DNA of 5,388 nt from positions 1 through 5,388 of the forward strand of contig CAADVV010000106.1 of the NCBI GenBank assembly GCA_900752535.1, read 5' to 3'. The notes under the pieces were generated by a model. The model made no database searches and was not told the origin of the DNA. It worked only from the letters and a program-made list of their open reading frames with translations. The translations under genes and the position numbers were made by a program. How positions within the stretch are numbered: the first letter of the stretch is position 1; every line of letters starts with the position of its first letter. Below are positions 1 through 5,388 of this stretch, in pieces. This stretch comes from Bacteroidales bacterium (GTDB taxonomy: Bacteria > Bacteroidota > Bacteroidia > Bacteroidales > Muribaculaceae).

Positions 1-1135
1 AGGTCTTGTTGGCTGGTTCGGCGTGTTCGTGGGCGAGTATATGCCCGACGGCCCGCTGAAAGACCTCGTCGGCGACGGTATAATCGGCGGTGTCGGCGGT
101 GTGATAGTCTTTCTGCCTAACATCCTGATACTCTATTTTTGTATTTCGTTTATGGAGGACTCGGGATATATGGCCCGAGCTGCGTTCATCATGGATAAAG
201 TCATGCACAGAATGGGAATACATGGCAAATCGTTCATACCGCTCGTAATGGGTTTTGGCTGCAATGTTCCGGCCATCATGGCCTCGCGTTCAATCGAAAG
301 TCGCTCGAGCCGTCTCATAACAATCCTTGTCAATCCCTTCATGTCATGCTCGGCGCGTCTGCCGGTCTATGTTCTGCTCGTGGGCGCTTTCTTCCCTGAC
401 CACGCCACTCTGGCCTTCCTGAGCCTTTATCTACTGGGAATCATTGTGGCTTTTGTCACGGCACGTCTGTTGCGACGCTTCTATTTCAAGGCAGACGAGA
501 CTCCGTTTGTCATGGAACTGCCTCCCTACAGGCTTCCGACCCTCAAGGCGTCGCTTCGCCATATGTGGGCCAAGGGCGAACAGTATCTCAAGAAGATGGG
601 CGGCATCATCCTCGTGGCCAGTATCATGGTCTGGGCTCTAAATTACTTCCCCCTACATAGTGAAGAGTCGTCCACACCTCAGTATCAGGCAGAACTCCTT
701 GAGGACTCCAATGAGATTGACCCCGCTCACGATTCATATCTCGAAATGGCCGGAAAGGCCGTGAACCCTGTCATGGAGCCTCTCGGTTTTCACTGGCGCG
801 CCACAGTGGCAGCGCTTGCCGGAGTGCCCGCCAAAGAGATTGTGGTGTCAAGTCTCGGTGTGCTCTATACGGGTGACGAGGAAGTAGGCGACTCCACACT
901 GGCCGCACGCATCCAGGCTCCCGACCCCGTCACCCATAAGCCTGACTTCACGCCACTGTCGGCCATGAGCTTTATGATTTTCATACTGCTCTATTGCCCG
1001 TGTCTGGCTACCATCGTGGCCATTATCCGTGAATCGGGCCACTGGGGCTACGGTGTGTTCTCCATCGTCTATAACACGCTGGTAGCGTGGCTCATTGCTG
1101 CCGGGGTCTATCAGATCGGCTCTCTCTTCATCTGA
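1..1135 (+). CDS. feoB: Ferrous iron transport protein B, C-terminal half (5' truncated by window)
   Basis: This is the membrane permease half of FeoB, the inner-membrane GTP-dependent Fe2+ importer. The frame is open from base 2 to the TGA at 1133-1135, giving 377 residues; the G domain, the GDI helical region and the first membrane helices lie outside the window. Family landmarks are visible in order (residue 1 = codon at base 2). A glycine-rich Gate helix ends in VIVFLPNI near residue 40. GFGCNVPAIMASR is at about 84-96 and PFMSCSARLPVY at 112-123. The FeoB_C signature (PFVMELPPYRLPT) is at about 167-180. The second Gate contains LAGVPAKEIVVSS near 272-284 and the CPC motif at 332-334, followed by LATIVAIIRESG. 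The conserved cysteines suggested to line the iron path are present. FeoB proteins are usually about 700-830 aa, so roughly half is seen, with no frameshift. The GTG at 23 is an internal valine, not a start. A FeoA fusion, known in some Bacteroidota, cannot be judged here. Confidence 0.96.
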   Translation, partial: GLVGWFGVFVGEYMPDGPLKDLVGDGIIGGVGGVIVFLPNILILYFCISFMEDSGYMARAAFIMDKVMHRMGIHGKSFIPLVMGFGCNVPAIMASRSIESRSSRLITILVNPFMSCSARLPVYVLLVGAFFPDHATLAFLSLYLLGIIVAFVTARLLRRFYFKADETPFVMELPPYRLPTLKASLRHMWAKGEQYLKKMGGIILVASIMVWALNYFPLHSEESSTPQYQAELLEDSNEIDPAHDSYLEMAGKAVNPVMEPLGFHWRATVAALAGVPAKEIVVSSLGVLYTGDEEVGDSTLAARIQAPDPVTHKPDFTPLSAMSFMIFILLYCPCLATIVAIIRESGHWGYGVFSIVYNTLVAWLIAAGVYQIGSLFI

Positions 1136-1165
1136 CGCCGGCGGGGACTGTATCGAACTAACTGC

Positions 1166-1211
1166 AATTTTTGTGTGTTTCTCTTTAAGTTAGCAGAAAC
1201 ACACAAAAATT
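1166..1211. repeat. Perfect 17-bp inverted repeat with 12-base loop upstream of the LRR gene
   Basis: The left arm AATTTTTGTGTGTTTCT (1166-1182) is exactly complementary to the right arm AGAAACACACAAAAATT (1195-1211), with a 12-base spacer at 1183-1194. The tract order is the reverse of an intrinsic terminator: the T-run precedes the stem and the A-run follows it, on both strands. An RNA hairpin here could end feoB transcripts or protect their 3' ends, but there is no U-run after it. The right arm also covers about -23 to -7 relative to the ATG at 1218. That is the A-rich stretch Bacteroidota use for ribosome recruitment in place of a Shine-Dalgarno sequence, so folding would hide the initiation region. 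A DNA-level operator is equally possible. The inverted repeat is certain; its role is inferred. Confidence 0.85.
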
Positions 1212-1217
1212 ACGGTT

Positions 1218-2312
1218 ATGTATAGATTTACATTTGCTTTTGGAATTGTAGCTCTGATGTTCACCCCGGCTCTCCGGGCTGAAATTGGAATTGACCCTCA
1301 GGCTCCTGATGATCCCTCATATTTTGTTTCGGATAATATCCGCTATCACCATATCCGCTATCAGCAGGAGAACGATTCAATTGAGGTGATTGGCATCTCA
1401 GGCACTGATTATGACTCAATCATCAACATCCCTCCTCTGATTCAGATTCCGGGAGTGGAGGCTGGTTATCCGGTCTCGCAGATTGACATGAATGCTTTTA
1501 AGGATTGCGTCAGACTCCGTGAGGTCGGCCTGCCTTACACGGTCAGTCACATAAATGATTCGGCTTTTGAAGGCTGTACGGCTCTTGAAAAGGTCACCGT
1601 CACCGGTGGCGAAACACCTCAGTTGCTTATGATAGGCAATAATGTCTATTCGGGATGCAAGGCGTTGATATCAATTCCCGACTATCCCCGTCTTTTTCAT
1701 ATTGGATTCGGCGCATTTAAAAATACCGGATTCAAGTCGTTCGTGATGCCTGAGAACTGCACTATTGTGCCGGATAATGCCTTCGAGGGGTGCACCTCTC
1801 TTGAGTCATTCAAGTTTTCGGATATTTGCCGACAGGTCGGTAACAGTGCTTTCAGCGGTTGTACTTCCCTGACCGACATAAATCTTGGTGACACAAAGGC
1901 AACATATATCGGGTCAAGCGCTTTCAGCGGATGTACGGCATTAACTTCGGTGACGATTCCGTCGACAATGCTGACGCTTGGAACTTCGGCTTTCGGGGGT
2001 TGTGAGGCGCTTAGAAATGTCACGAGCTATGCGGTTACGGCGCCACATGCCGGAACCGACGTTTTTCCGCAGACCGCTTATGACAATGCTACGCTGAGTT
2101 ATCCCGAGGGCGCTACAGGTTATGACAACCAGTACACGGCCTGGCATCTTTTTGACCACTCGATTGTCTCATCCATAGGAGATGTGACTGTCGAGATAGC
2201 GTCTGAACCGGTCTACTACACAATCGAAGGCTTGCGTGTTTCCCGTCCTCGTGAAGGAAGTGTCTACGTGCGGGTCATCGGTTCGCATGTAGACAAGGTG
2301 ATTGTCAGGTAA
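1218..2312 (+). CDS. Secreted BspA-type leucine-rich-repeat protein (LRR_5) with sorting-domain-like C-terminus
   Basis: This 364-aa exported protein starts with a signal peptide (about residues 1-21, hydrophobic FAFGIVALMFTPA, cleavage after ALRA). After a linker comes an array of eight Treponema/BspA-type leucine-rich repeats. Their 'AF-x-GC-x-x-L' cores begin at residues 93, 116, 143, 166, 188, 211, 235 and 258, spaced 22-27 residues apart; the third (VYSGC) and fourth (AFKNTG) are degenerate. Residues 270-316 resemble the usual cap of this family (aromatic, proline and Y..W..F pattern). The last 45 residues (YYTIEGLRV...GSVYVRV...KVIVR) resemble the short ending found on many Bacteroidales secreted proteins and may be a T9SS-type sorting signal. 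Such LRR proteins are known to bind host or partner proteins at the cell surface, but this one's ligand cannot be read from sequence. The ATG at 1218 fits because the signal peptide begins there and A-rich sequence precedes it. It is probably transcribed separately from feoB, given the 82-bp gap. Confidence 0.9.
   Translation: MYRFTFAFGIVALMFTPALRAEIGIDPQAPDDPSYFVSDNIRYHHIRYQQENDSIEVIGISGTDYDSIINIPPLIQIPGVEAGYPVSQIDMNAFKDCVRLREVGLPYTVSHINDSAFEGCTALEKVTVTGGETPQLLMIGNNVYSGCKALISIPDYPRLFHIGFGAFKNTGFKSFVMPENCTIVPDNAFEGCTSLESFKFSDICRQVGNSAFSGCTSLTDINLGDTKATYIGSSAFSGCTALTSVTIPSTMLTLGTSAFGGCEALRNVTSYAVTAPHAGTDVFPQTAYDNATLSYPEGATGYDNQYTAWHLFDHSIVSSIGDVTVEIASEPVYYTIEGLRVSRPREGSVYVRVIGSHVDKVIVR
1494..2012 (+). 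repeat. Tandem leucine-rich repeat coding array (8 units, mostly about 69 bp)
   Basis: In-frame repeats each encode an 'AF-x-GC-t-x-L' core with the following strand 'x-x-v-x-i-p'. Unit spacing is 23, 27, 23, 22, 23, 24 and 23 codons. The units at about 1848 and 1920 are nearly identical in their first dozen bases (both begin gctttcagcgg), which suggests fairly recent duplication or gene conversion. The unit near 1644 carries a four-codon expansion, and the unit near 1713 has lost its cysteine. Confidence 0.85.
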
Positions 2313-2333
2313 TTTGAATTCTATCAAAAACAG

Positions 2334-2374
2334 GAGCGCCCTCTCGCCGGCTTTATGCACGGCGGAGGGCGCTC
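2334..2374. terminator. Bidirectional intrinsic terminator between convergent genes
   Basis: The left arm GAGCGCCCTC (2334-2343) pairs perfectly with GAGGGCGCTC (2365-2374). The stem continues past one unpaired T (2344) with CGCCG (2345-2349) against CGGCG (2360-2364), leaving a ten-base loop. Leftward of the stem lies CAAAAA (about 2325-2331), which reads as a U-run after the hairpin for minus-strand transcripts. It is therefore a good terminator for the leftward operon, which ends 26 bases before the stem. For the LRR gene, 21 bases upstream of the stem, the following GGATTTAT is a weaker U-run, so termination in that direction is plausible but poorer. Confidence 0.85.
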
Positions 2375-2399
2375 GGATTTATGGTTACGGTTTAACGGT

Positions 2400-4007
2400 T
2401 CAGCGCATTTTCAGACGATGGGGAGGAGCGGGAGCCTGATATGTCATGACCGGACCTTCAAATGTTCCCGTCAGCTTGTGGCCGTTGAGAGTGATGAGGT
2501 TAAAGGTCATCTTGATGGTCGCGCCGGTTGTCTCGACGGTGACTGTGCCGCCATCAATCGAAGCGATGGTCTCCTGAATTCCGTCGGGAGTGGTCGACGA
2601 GAAGTCGCCATAAGTCGAATAGGTCATGCCGCCGCCGCTGTCGATGCGGCCGCGGATGCCACCGAACGGGTGAATGTCATCGTTGATGGTATACGTGCCG
2701 TCTTCGAGACCGTTGAGGCCTGAACAAAGTTCGAGCTGAACAAAATCGCCTTTCTGATAGTTGGGGTCGCCGACAAGAATCTGATATTCGCCGACTCCTG
2801 CGCGGATATAGTCGCCCAGGGGATAGATGATAGCTACGTCGCTACTGTTGAAGCTTAGTTCATGGTCTCCGGTTAGAGTGTCGACGGGGTCAATCTGTTT
2901 CTCGTCGTTGTCACAGAAGTTCTGGATGAGGGGCTGACCGTTATAGCTTGAGCGGATGTGTATGCCGTTCTCGGTGATAAGGTCAATATCAAACTTCGTG
3001 CCGTCGCCGCTGACAGTCATTGTGCCGTCGGTGATGTAGGCATGGGTCGACTGGCCGTTGGGGGCTGTGTACATGACATAGGTTCCAACGGGATATGTCT
3101 CTCCGAAGAGCTCGACAGAGTGACCTTTCTCCATGGTGAAGGGGAAATAGGTGTGGAAGGCTACGTCTGTGCGGGGTTCGACCGTGTAGACGCCGTCGGC
3201 AACTTTCTGGTTGGGATCCATGGGATTCTCGACCTTGGGCATGTTGATGGGCATGTTGATCCAGAAGCCTTCGGTCTGGGCGCCTGAGGCGTTGAAATTG
3301 CCGTTATAGAAGGCCATGGTCATGTCACATGCGAAGGGATAGGTCCAGTTTGAATAGAAACGTCCCTGAGCGCCCGTAGCTGTGAACTGCTGATCGGTTT
3401 CAAAGCCGCCCATGGCGGTGTAGTCGGGTATGAACTCGATTGCGCCCTGATAGCGGAAGCCGATTTCTTCGGTTGCGCCCATAGGGTTGACTTCGGCACG
3501 GATTGTATAGGTGTCGCTGTTTGAGACGGCCACATCGATTGTGCCGTTGATAAGGGGTAACGAGCTGACACCGTTATCTCCGACATCGGTGCGGACAATG
3601 AGACCCGATTTCGAAATATTCCATGTTTTCACAGCCGGACCGCTCGAGGCACGGTAGTAACCGGCGGGCAGCATGGGATTGCTGACATCGGTCATCTTCT
3701 CGGTAGTGAAGGTCAGCACGAGTGTGTAGCCTCCCACTTCAACGGGTTGGCCGTTAGTGTCGATGTCGCTGTCTGAGAGCATTACCGAAAATTCGCCGAG
3801 GTCGTTGGTGACGGCATATTTGCCGCTGACGGCCGAATTCAGGTCGATGTAGTCGGGAGCTTCCACGAAGCGTATCTTCTCGAGATTGGTGCTCGGGAAA
3901 GTGTGTGTCTCGCCGTCGGTTGTCTTGACGATGACGTTATAGTCCTGTGCCGAGACTGCCAGGGATGCGGCAGCCAGGGCGAGGAATGCGATTATCTGTT
4001 TCTTCAT
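2400..4007 (-). CDS. Secreted multi-module beta-rich protein of unknown function
   Basis: This 535-aa protein belongs to no named family I recognise. Residues 1-20 form a signal peptide (MKK, hydrophobic core, AVSA cleavage, mature start QDYN); there is no lipobox cysteine. Residues 23-48 carry a 'TTDGE...F...LEKIRF' motif common at the start of Bacteroidota exported proteins. Three diverged copies of a beta-rich module follow, roughly 85-193, 224-360 and 403-522. Each has a turn like LPAGYY, YPVGTY or LEDGTYT, then a strand like INGTIDV, TDGTMTV or DGGTVTV, then a closing strand ending in Y-x-G or F-x-G. It ends with a short proline/basic tail (PAPPHRLKMR) and no recognisable T9SS sorting domain. 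It is the last gene of a leftward operon, 15 bases after the 161-aa gene. The ATG at 4005-4007 is chosen because the signal peptide begins there. Secretion is well supported; the final location (periplasm, surface or medium) is not. Confidence 0.85.
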   Translation of the reverse strand: MKKQIIAFLALAAASLAVSAQDYNVIVKTTDGETHTFPSTNLEKIRFVEAPDYIDLNSAVSGKYAVTNDLGEFSVMLSDSDIDTNGQPVEVGGYTLVLTFTTEKMTDVSNPMLPAGYYRASSGPAVKTWNISKSGLIVRTDVGDNGVSSLPLINGTIDVAVSNSDTYTIRAEVNPMGATEEIGFRYQGAIEFIPDYTAMGGFETDQQFTATGAQGRFYSNWTYPFACDMTMAFYNGNFNASGAQTEGFWINMPINMPKVENPMDPNQKVADGVYTVEPRTDVAFHTYFPFTMEKGHSVELFGETYPVGTYVMYTAPNGQSTHAYITDGTMTVSGDGTKFDIDLITENGIHIRSSYNGQPLIQNFCDNDEKQIDPVDTLTGDHELSFNSSDVAIIYPLGDYIRAGVGEYQILVGDPNYQKGDFVQLELCSGLNGLEDGTYTINDDIHPFGGIRGRIDSGGGMTYSTYGDFSSTTPDGIQETIASIDGGTVTVETTGATIKMTFNLITLNGHKLTGTFEGPVMTYQAPAPPHRLKMR

Positions 4008-4022
4008 TGTTGGAATTTCAGC

Positions 4023-4508
4023 TTATTTGATGAACTTGAATGTGTGGCCGGGGGCTACGATGACATAGACGCCCGAGGGCAGAGACTCGATTGAGGCTTC
4101 GGCGTGGCCGTTAATGGATGTGGCTGATGCAGCGCGGACGCCACCAAGAGTGTAGACTTCAAAGCCTTCGCCGTCATAGAGCCCGTCGACGCTGACGAGC
4201 GAGCGGGTAACCTCAAACGTCAGTTTGCGGCCGTTCTGTTCGGTGATGTCTTCGAGGCCTACTTTATGCTCGCTTTTGAATGTGAAGCTTTTGACGTTAG
4301 CTATGGGGTATTCGACGCTTTCGCCGTCATCGGTCGAGATAACTACGTTCTCGCCTTTGATTGTAGCTTCGGGCAGATTGCTGAACAGGAATTCAGCCGT
4401 GTCGCCCGAGTTTGTGGTGACAATCAGTGTTGACACGATATATTCCTTGGCCCAGACGCTTACGAGTGACATCAGGGCGAGGAAAGCCGAAAATATGATT
4501 CTCTTCAT
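4023..4508 (-). CDS. Small secreted protein with type IX-like C-terminal sorting domain
   Basis: This 161-aa protein is built almost entirely from export signals. A signal peptide spans residues 1-20 (MKRIIFSAFLALMSLVSVWA). A short module at 23-69 contains two 'GD/DG...f/y...i' strands (LIVTTNSGDTAEF and VISTDDGESVEYPIANVKSFTF). The C-terminal domain at about 93-161 has the hallmarks of a T9SS type A sorting domain: FEVYTLGGVR, then SLPSGVYVIV, then TFKFIK at the end. In known T9SS systems this domain directs outer-membrane passage and surface attachment. I chose the ATG at 4506-4508 over an in-frame upstream start near 4556, because the latter would overlap the preceding gene and place 16 non-hydrophobic residues before the signal peptide. 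It lies 22 bases after one modular-protein gene and 15 before another. With so little passenger it may be an anchor, adaptor or structural subunit; that is inference. Confidence 0.85.
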   Translation of the reverse strand: MKRIIFSAFLALMSLVSVWAKEYIVSTLIVTTNSGDTAEFLFSNLPEATIKGENVVISTDDGESVEYPIANVKSFTFKSEHKVGLEDITEQNGRKLTFEVTRSLVSVDGLYDGEGFEVYTLGGVRAASATSINGHAEASIESLPSGVYVIVAPGHTFKFIK

Positions 4509-4530
4509 TTGATGATTTTGTTCGGTTGGA

Positions 4531-5388
4531 TTAATATTGAACGTAATTGATCTCAAGATTTCCCGTGAAGGTTACCTGCATGCCATCCTCGCACTCTATG
4601 AGCGATTCGAAGATTCTCTTGCCGTTCTCTGATTTGACGGTGATGGGAGCGGTGAATGGCACGTCCATGTTGGGATTGTAGAAGTTAATAATGCTCTTTG
4701 AGGTATATGTTCCGGGCGTCTCGCCATCGCCGAGGGTGTATGTTCCGTCAGGAAGGTTCTCCGAGCCGTCGGGAGCGATGAAGTCAAGCACACACTCAAA
4801 GTTGTGGGCTTCGCCGTTGCCTCTGAGATAGAATTCACCGGGCTTTGGGTTGTCGATGTCGATCTGGTTGAGTGCTACGAGTTTGGCTGTCTTGAAAGGT
4901 GAATAAGCGGGAAGAACGCCGCTCCATTTGCCTTTGGCAACTGTGCCGTCGGCGAGAGTTATATCAGTGGTGATTGTATAAATCTTTGTCTCGACGTCGA
5001 CTTCCACTTCCATTGTGCCGGATGAGATAGCTGTTTTCACATTAGAGCCGTTGACATAAGCATAGGTATATTTTTCGTTAGTGCCGATATACATTTCAAC
5101 GCTGCCGCCGACAGTATATGTGCCGGGCATCAGATAGCGGGCCTCAGAGCCGCAGTATGTGTCGAGATTGAGTGTAAGATTTTCGTTTGACAGGTTAATC
5201 TCTACGTTGCCGCCGCTATAAGGGCTGAGTTTGAGGTTTGAGAATGCCGGTACTTCAGGAACGTCCGGTTCGAGATATTGGATTTCCACATTGCCGGTGA
5301 GGGTCACCTGCATACCGTCTTCGCTCTCGATAAGCGCTTCGATGCTTGTCACGCCGTTTTCGGTCTTGACTGTGATGGGAGCAGTCAC
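4531..5388 (-). CDS. Modular beta-rich protein, C-terminal part (5' end beyond window)
   Basis: The frame is open to the right edge and stops at TAA (4531-4533), leaving 285 C-terminal residues. The GTG at 5386-5388 is read as an internal valine because the sequence there lies mid-module. Residues 1-38 are the tail of one module. A second module spans about 51-160 (MPGTYTV, SSGTMEVEV, IYTITTDITLADGTVAKGKWSGVL) and a third 168-285 (LPDGTYTLGDG, FTAPITV, CEDGMQVTFTGNLEI). The same layout occurs in the 535-aa protein two genes downstream, so the two are probable paralogues. It ends directly on a module strand (NYVQY) with no sorting domain. The N-terminus is unseen, so a signal peptide or lipobox cannot be judged. 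It is the first visible gene of the leftward operon; the promoter must lie beyond the window or further upstream. No named family is recognised and no function is proposed. Confidence 0.8.
   Translation of the reverse strand: MTAPITVKTENGVTSIEALIESEDGMQVTLTGNVEIQYLEPDVPEVPAFSNLKLSPYSGGNVEINLSNENLTLNLDTYCGSEARYLMPGTYTVGGSVEMYIGTNEKYTYAYVNGSNVKTAISSGTMEVEVDVETKIYTITTDITLADGTVAKGKWSGVLPAYSPFKTAKLVALNQIDIDNPKPGEFYLRGNGEAHNFECVLDFIAPDGSENLPDGTYTLGDGETPGTYTSKSIINFYNPNMDVPFTAPITVKSENGKRIFESLIECEDGMQVTFTGNLEINYVQY
4543..4656 (-). repeat. Copy 2 of a 38-residue internal coding repeat
   Basis: This encodes the closing part of the last module (FTAPITVKSENG ... MQVTFTGNLEINY). It aligns without gaps to the segment at 5275-5388 with 27 of 38 residues identical by hand count. 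The DNA is also clearly similar, for example gtgatgggagc near the 5' end of both copies and acctgcat followed by ccatcctcgc or ccgtcttcgc further on. Such similarity between modules points to duplication within the gene. Confidence 0.8.
5275..5388 (-). repeat. Copy 1 of a 38-residue internal coding repeat (cut by window edge)
   Basis: This encodes VTAPITVKTENG ... MQVTLTGNVEIQY at the left end of the visible protein and matches the segment at 4543-4656. The repeat may extend further upstream beyond the window. The intervening module (about 4909-5238) shares the layout but is far more diverged, so duplication was probably not simple adjacent copying. Confidence 0.8.

Noticed and set aside
23..25. 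GTG at 23 as the start of a short FeoB-like protein
   Set aside because: The frame is open to the window edge and the upstream residues (GLVGWFG) continue the FeoB membrane region, so this is a truncated view and not a short gene.
1136..1143. CGCCGGCG palindrome just after the feoB stop as a terminator
   Set aside because: It is an 8-bp self-complementary sequence with no loop and no following T-run, so it cannot act as an intrinsic terminator.
1170..1193. A Bacteroidota promoter: TTTG (1170-1173) with TAAGTTAG (1186-1193) resembling the -7 box TAnnTTTG
   Set aside because: The 12-base spacing is far shorter than the roughly 19-21 expected, and the -7 box has one mismatch. It is not supportable as a promoter.
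1166..1211. The 17-bp inverted repeat as a phase-variable invertible promoter, as in Bacteroides capsule loci
   Set aside because: The spacer is only 12 bases. Known invertible promoters have much longer segments between the repeats, and no recombinase gene is visible nearby.
1697..2023. A 108-codon minus-strand frame across the LRR array
   Set aside because: It is the reverse complement of the repeat units, and its apparent internal periodicity (repeated 'PLKAL') merely mirrors the LRR repeats on the other strand.
2958..3287. A 109-codon open frame on the plus strand inside the 535-aa gene
   Set aside because: It lies wholly antisense to a gene with a signal peptide and coherent modules, and its translation shows no domain pattern. 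It is a shadow frame.
4509..4556. An extended start for the 161-aa protein at 4556, adding 16 residues
   Set aside because: The extension overlaps the upstream gene and places a polar stretch before an otherwise textbook signal peptide that starts at 4508.

Overview
The window looks like a Bacteroidales chromosome, probably a gut lineage such as Muribaculaceae or a relative. The placement is inferred from three things: a Bacteroidota-like FeoB, secreted proteins with C-terminal endings like type IX secretion (T9SS) sorting domains, and A-rich sequence instead of Shine-Dalgarno motifs before start codons. No taxonomic marker gene is present, so the lineage call is tentative.

Layout. Bases 1-1135 (+) hold the C-terminal half of the ferrous iron transporter FeoB, cut by the left edge. 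Bases 1136-1217 are an 82-bp gap dominated by a perfect 17-bp inverted repeat (1166-1182 / 1195-1211) that ends 6 bases before the next start codon. Bases 1218-2312 (+) encode a secreted BspA-type leucine-rich-repeat protein. Bases 2313-2399 separate convergent genes and hold a strong GC-rich hairpin that can terminate transcription from both sides. Bases 2400-5388 (-) hold three tightly spaced genes that read leftwards as one probable operon. In transcription order these are a modular beta-rich protein cut by the right edge (4531-5388), a 161-aa protein made of a signal peptide, a short N-terminal module and a T9SS-like sorting domain (4023-4508), and a 535-aa modular secreted protein (2400-4007). 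The gaps are 22 and 15 bases.

How the genes relate. FeoB is housekeeping Fe2+ uptake and is not obviously linked to the rest. The minus-strand operon looks like a cell-envelope or surface cluster. The two larger proteins share a repeated module of about 100-120 residues (a hydrophobic strand, a 'LP-x-G-T-Y' turn, a 'sGT-x-x-V' strand, then 'T-x-dG-x-x-x-G-x-y-G-x-l'). The 535-aa and 161-aa proteins share an N-terminal 'dG...f...l..i.F' motif. Only the small middle protein carries a clear sorting domain. I do not recognise a named family for the modular proteins and assign them no biochemical function. No RNA genes, CRISPR arrays, insertion sequences or mobile-element genes were seen.
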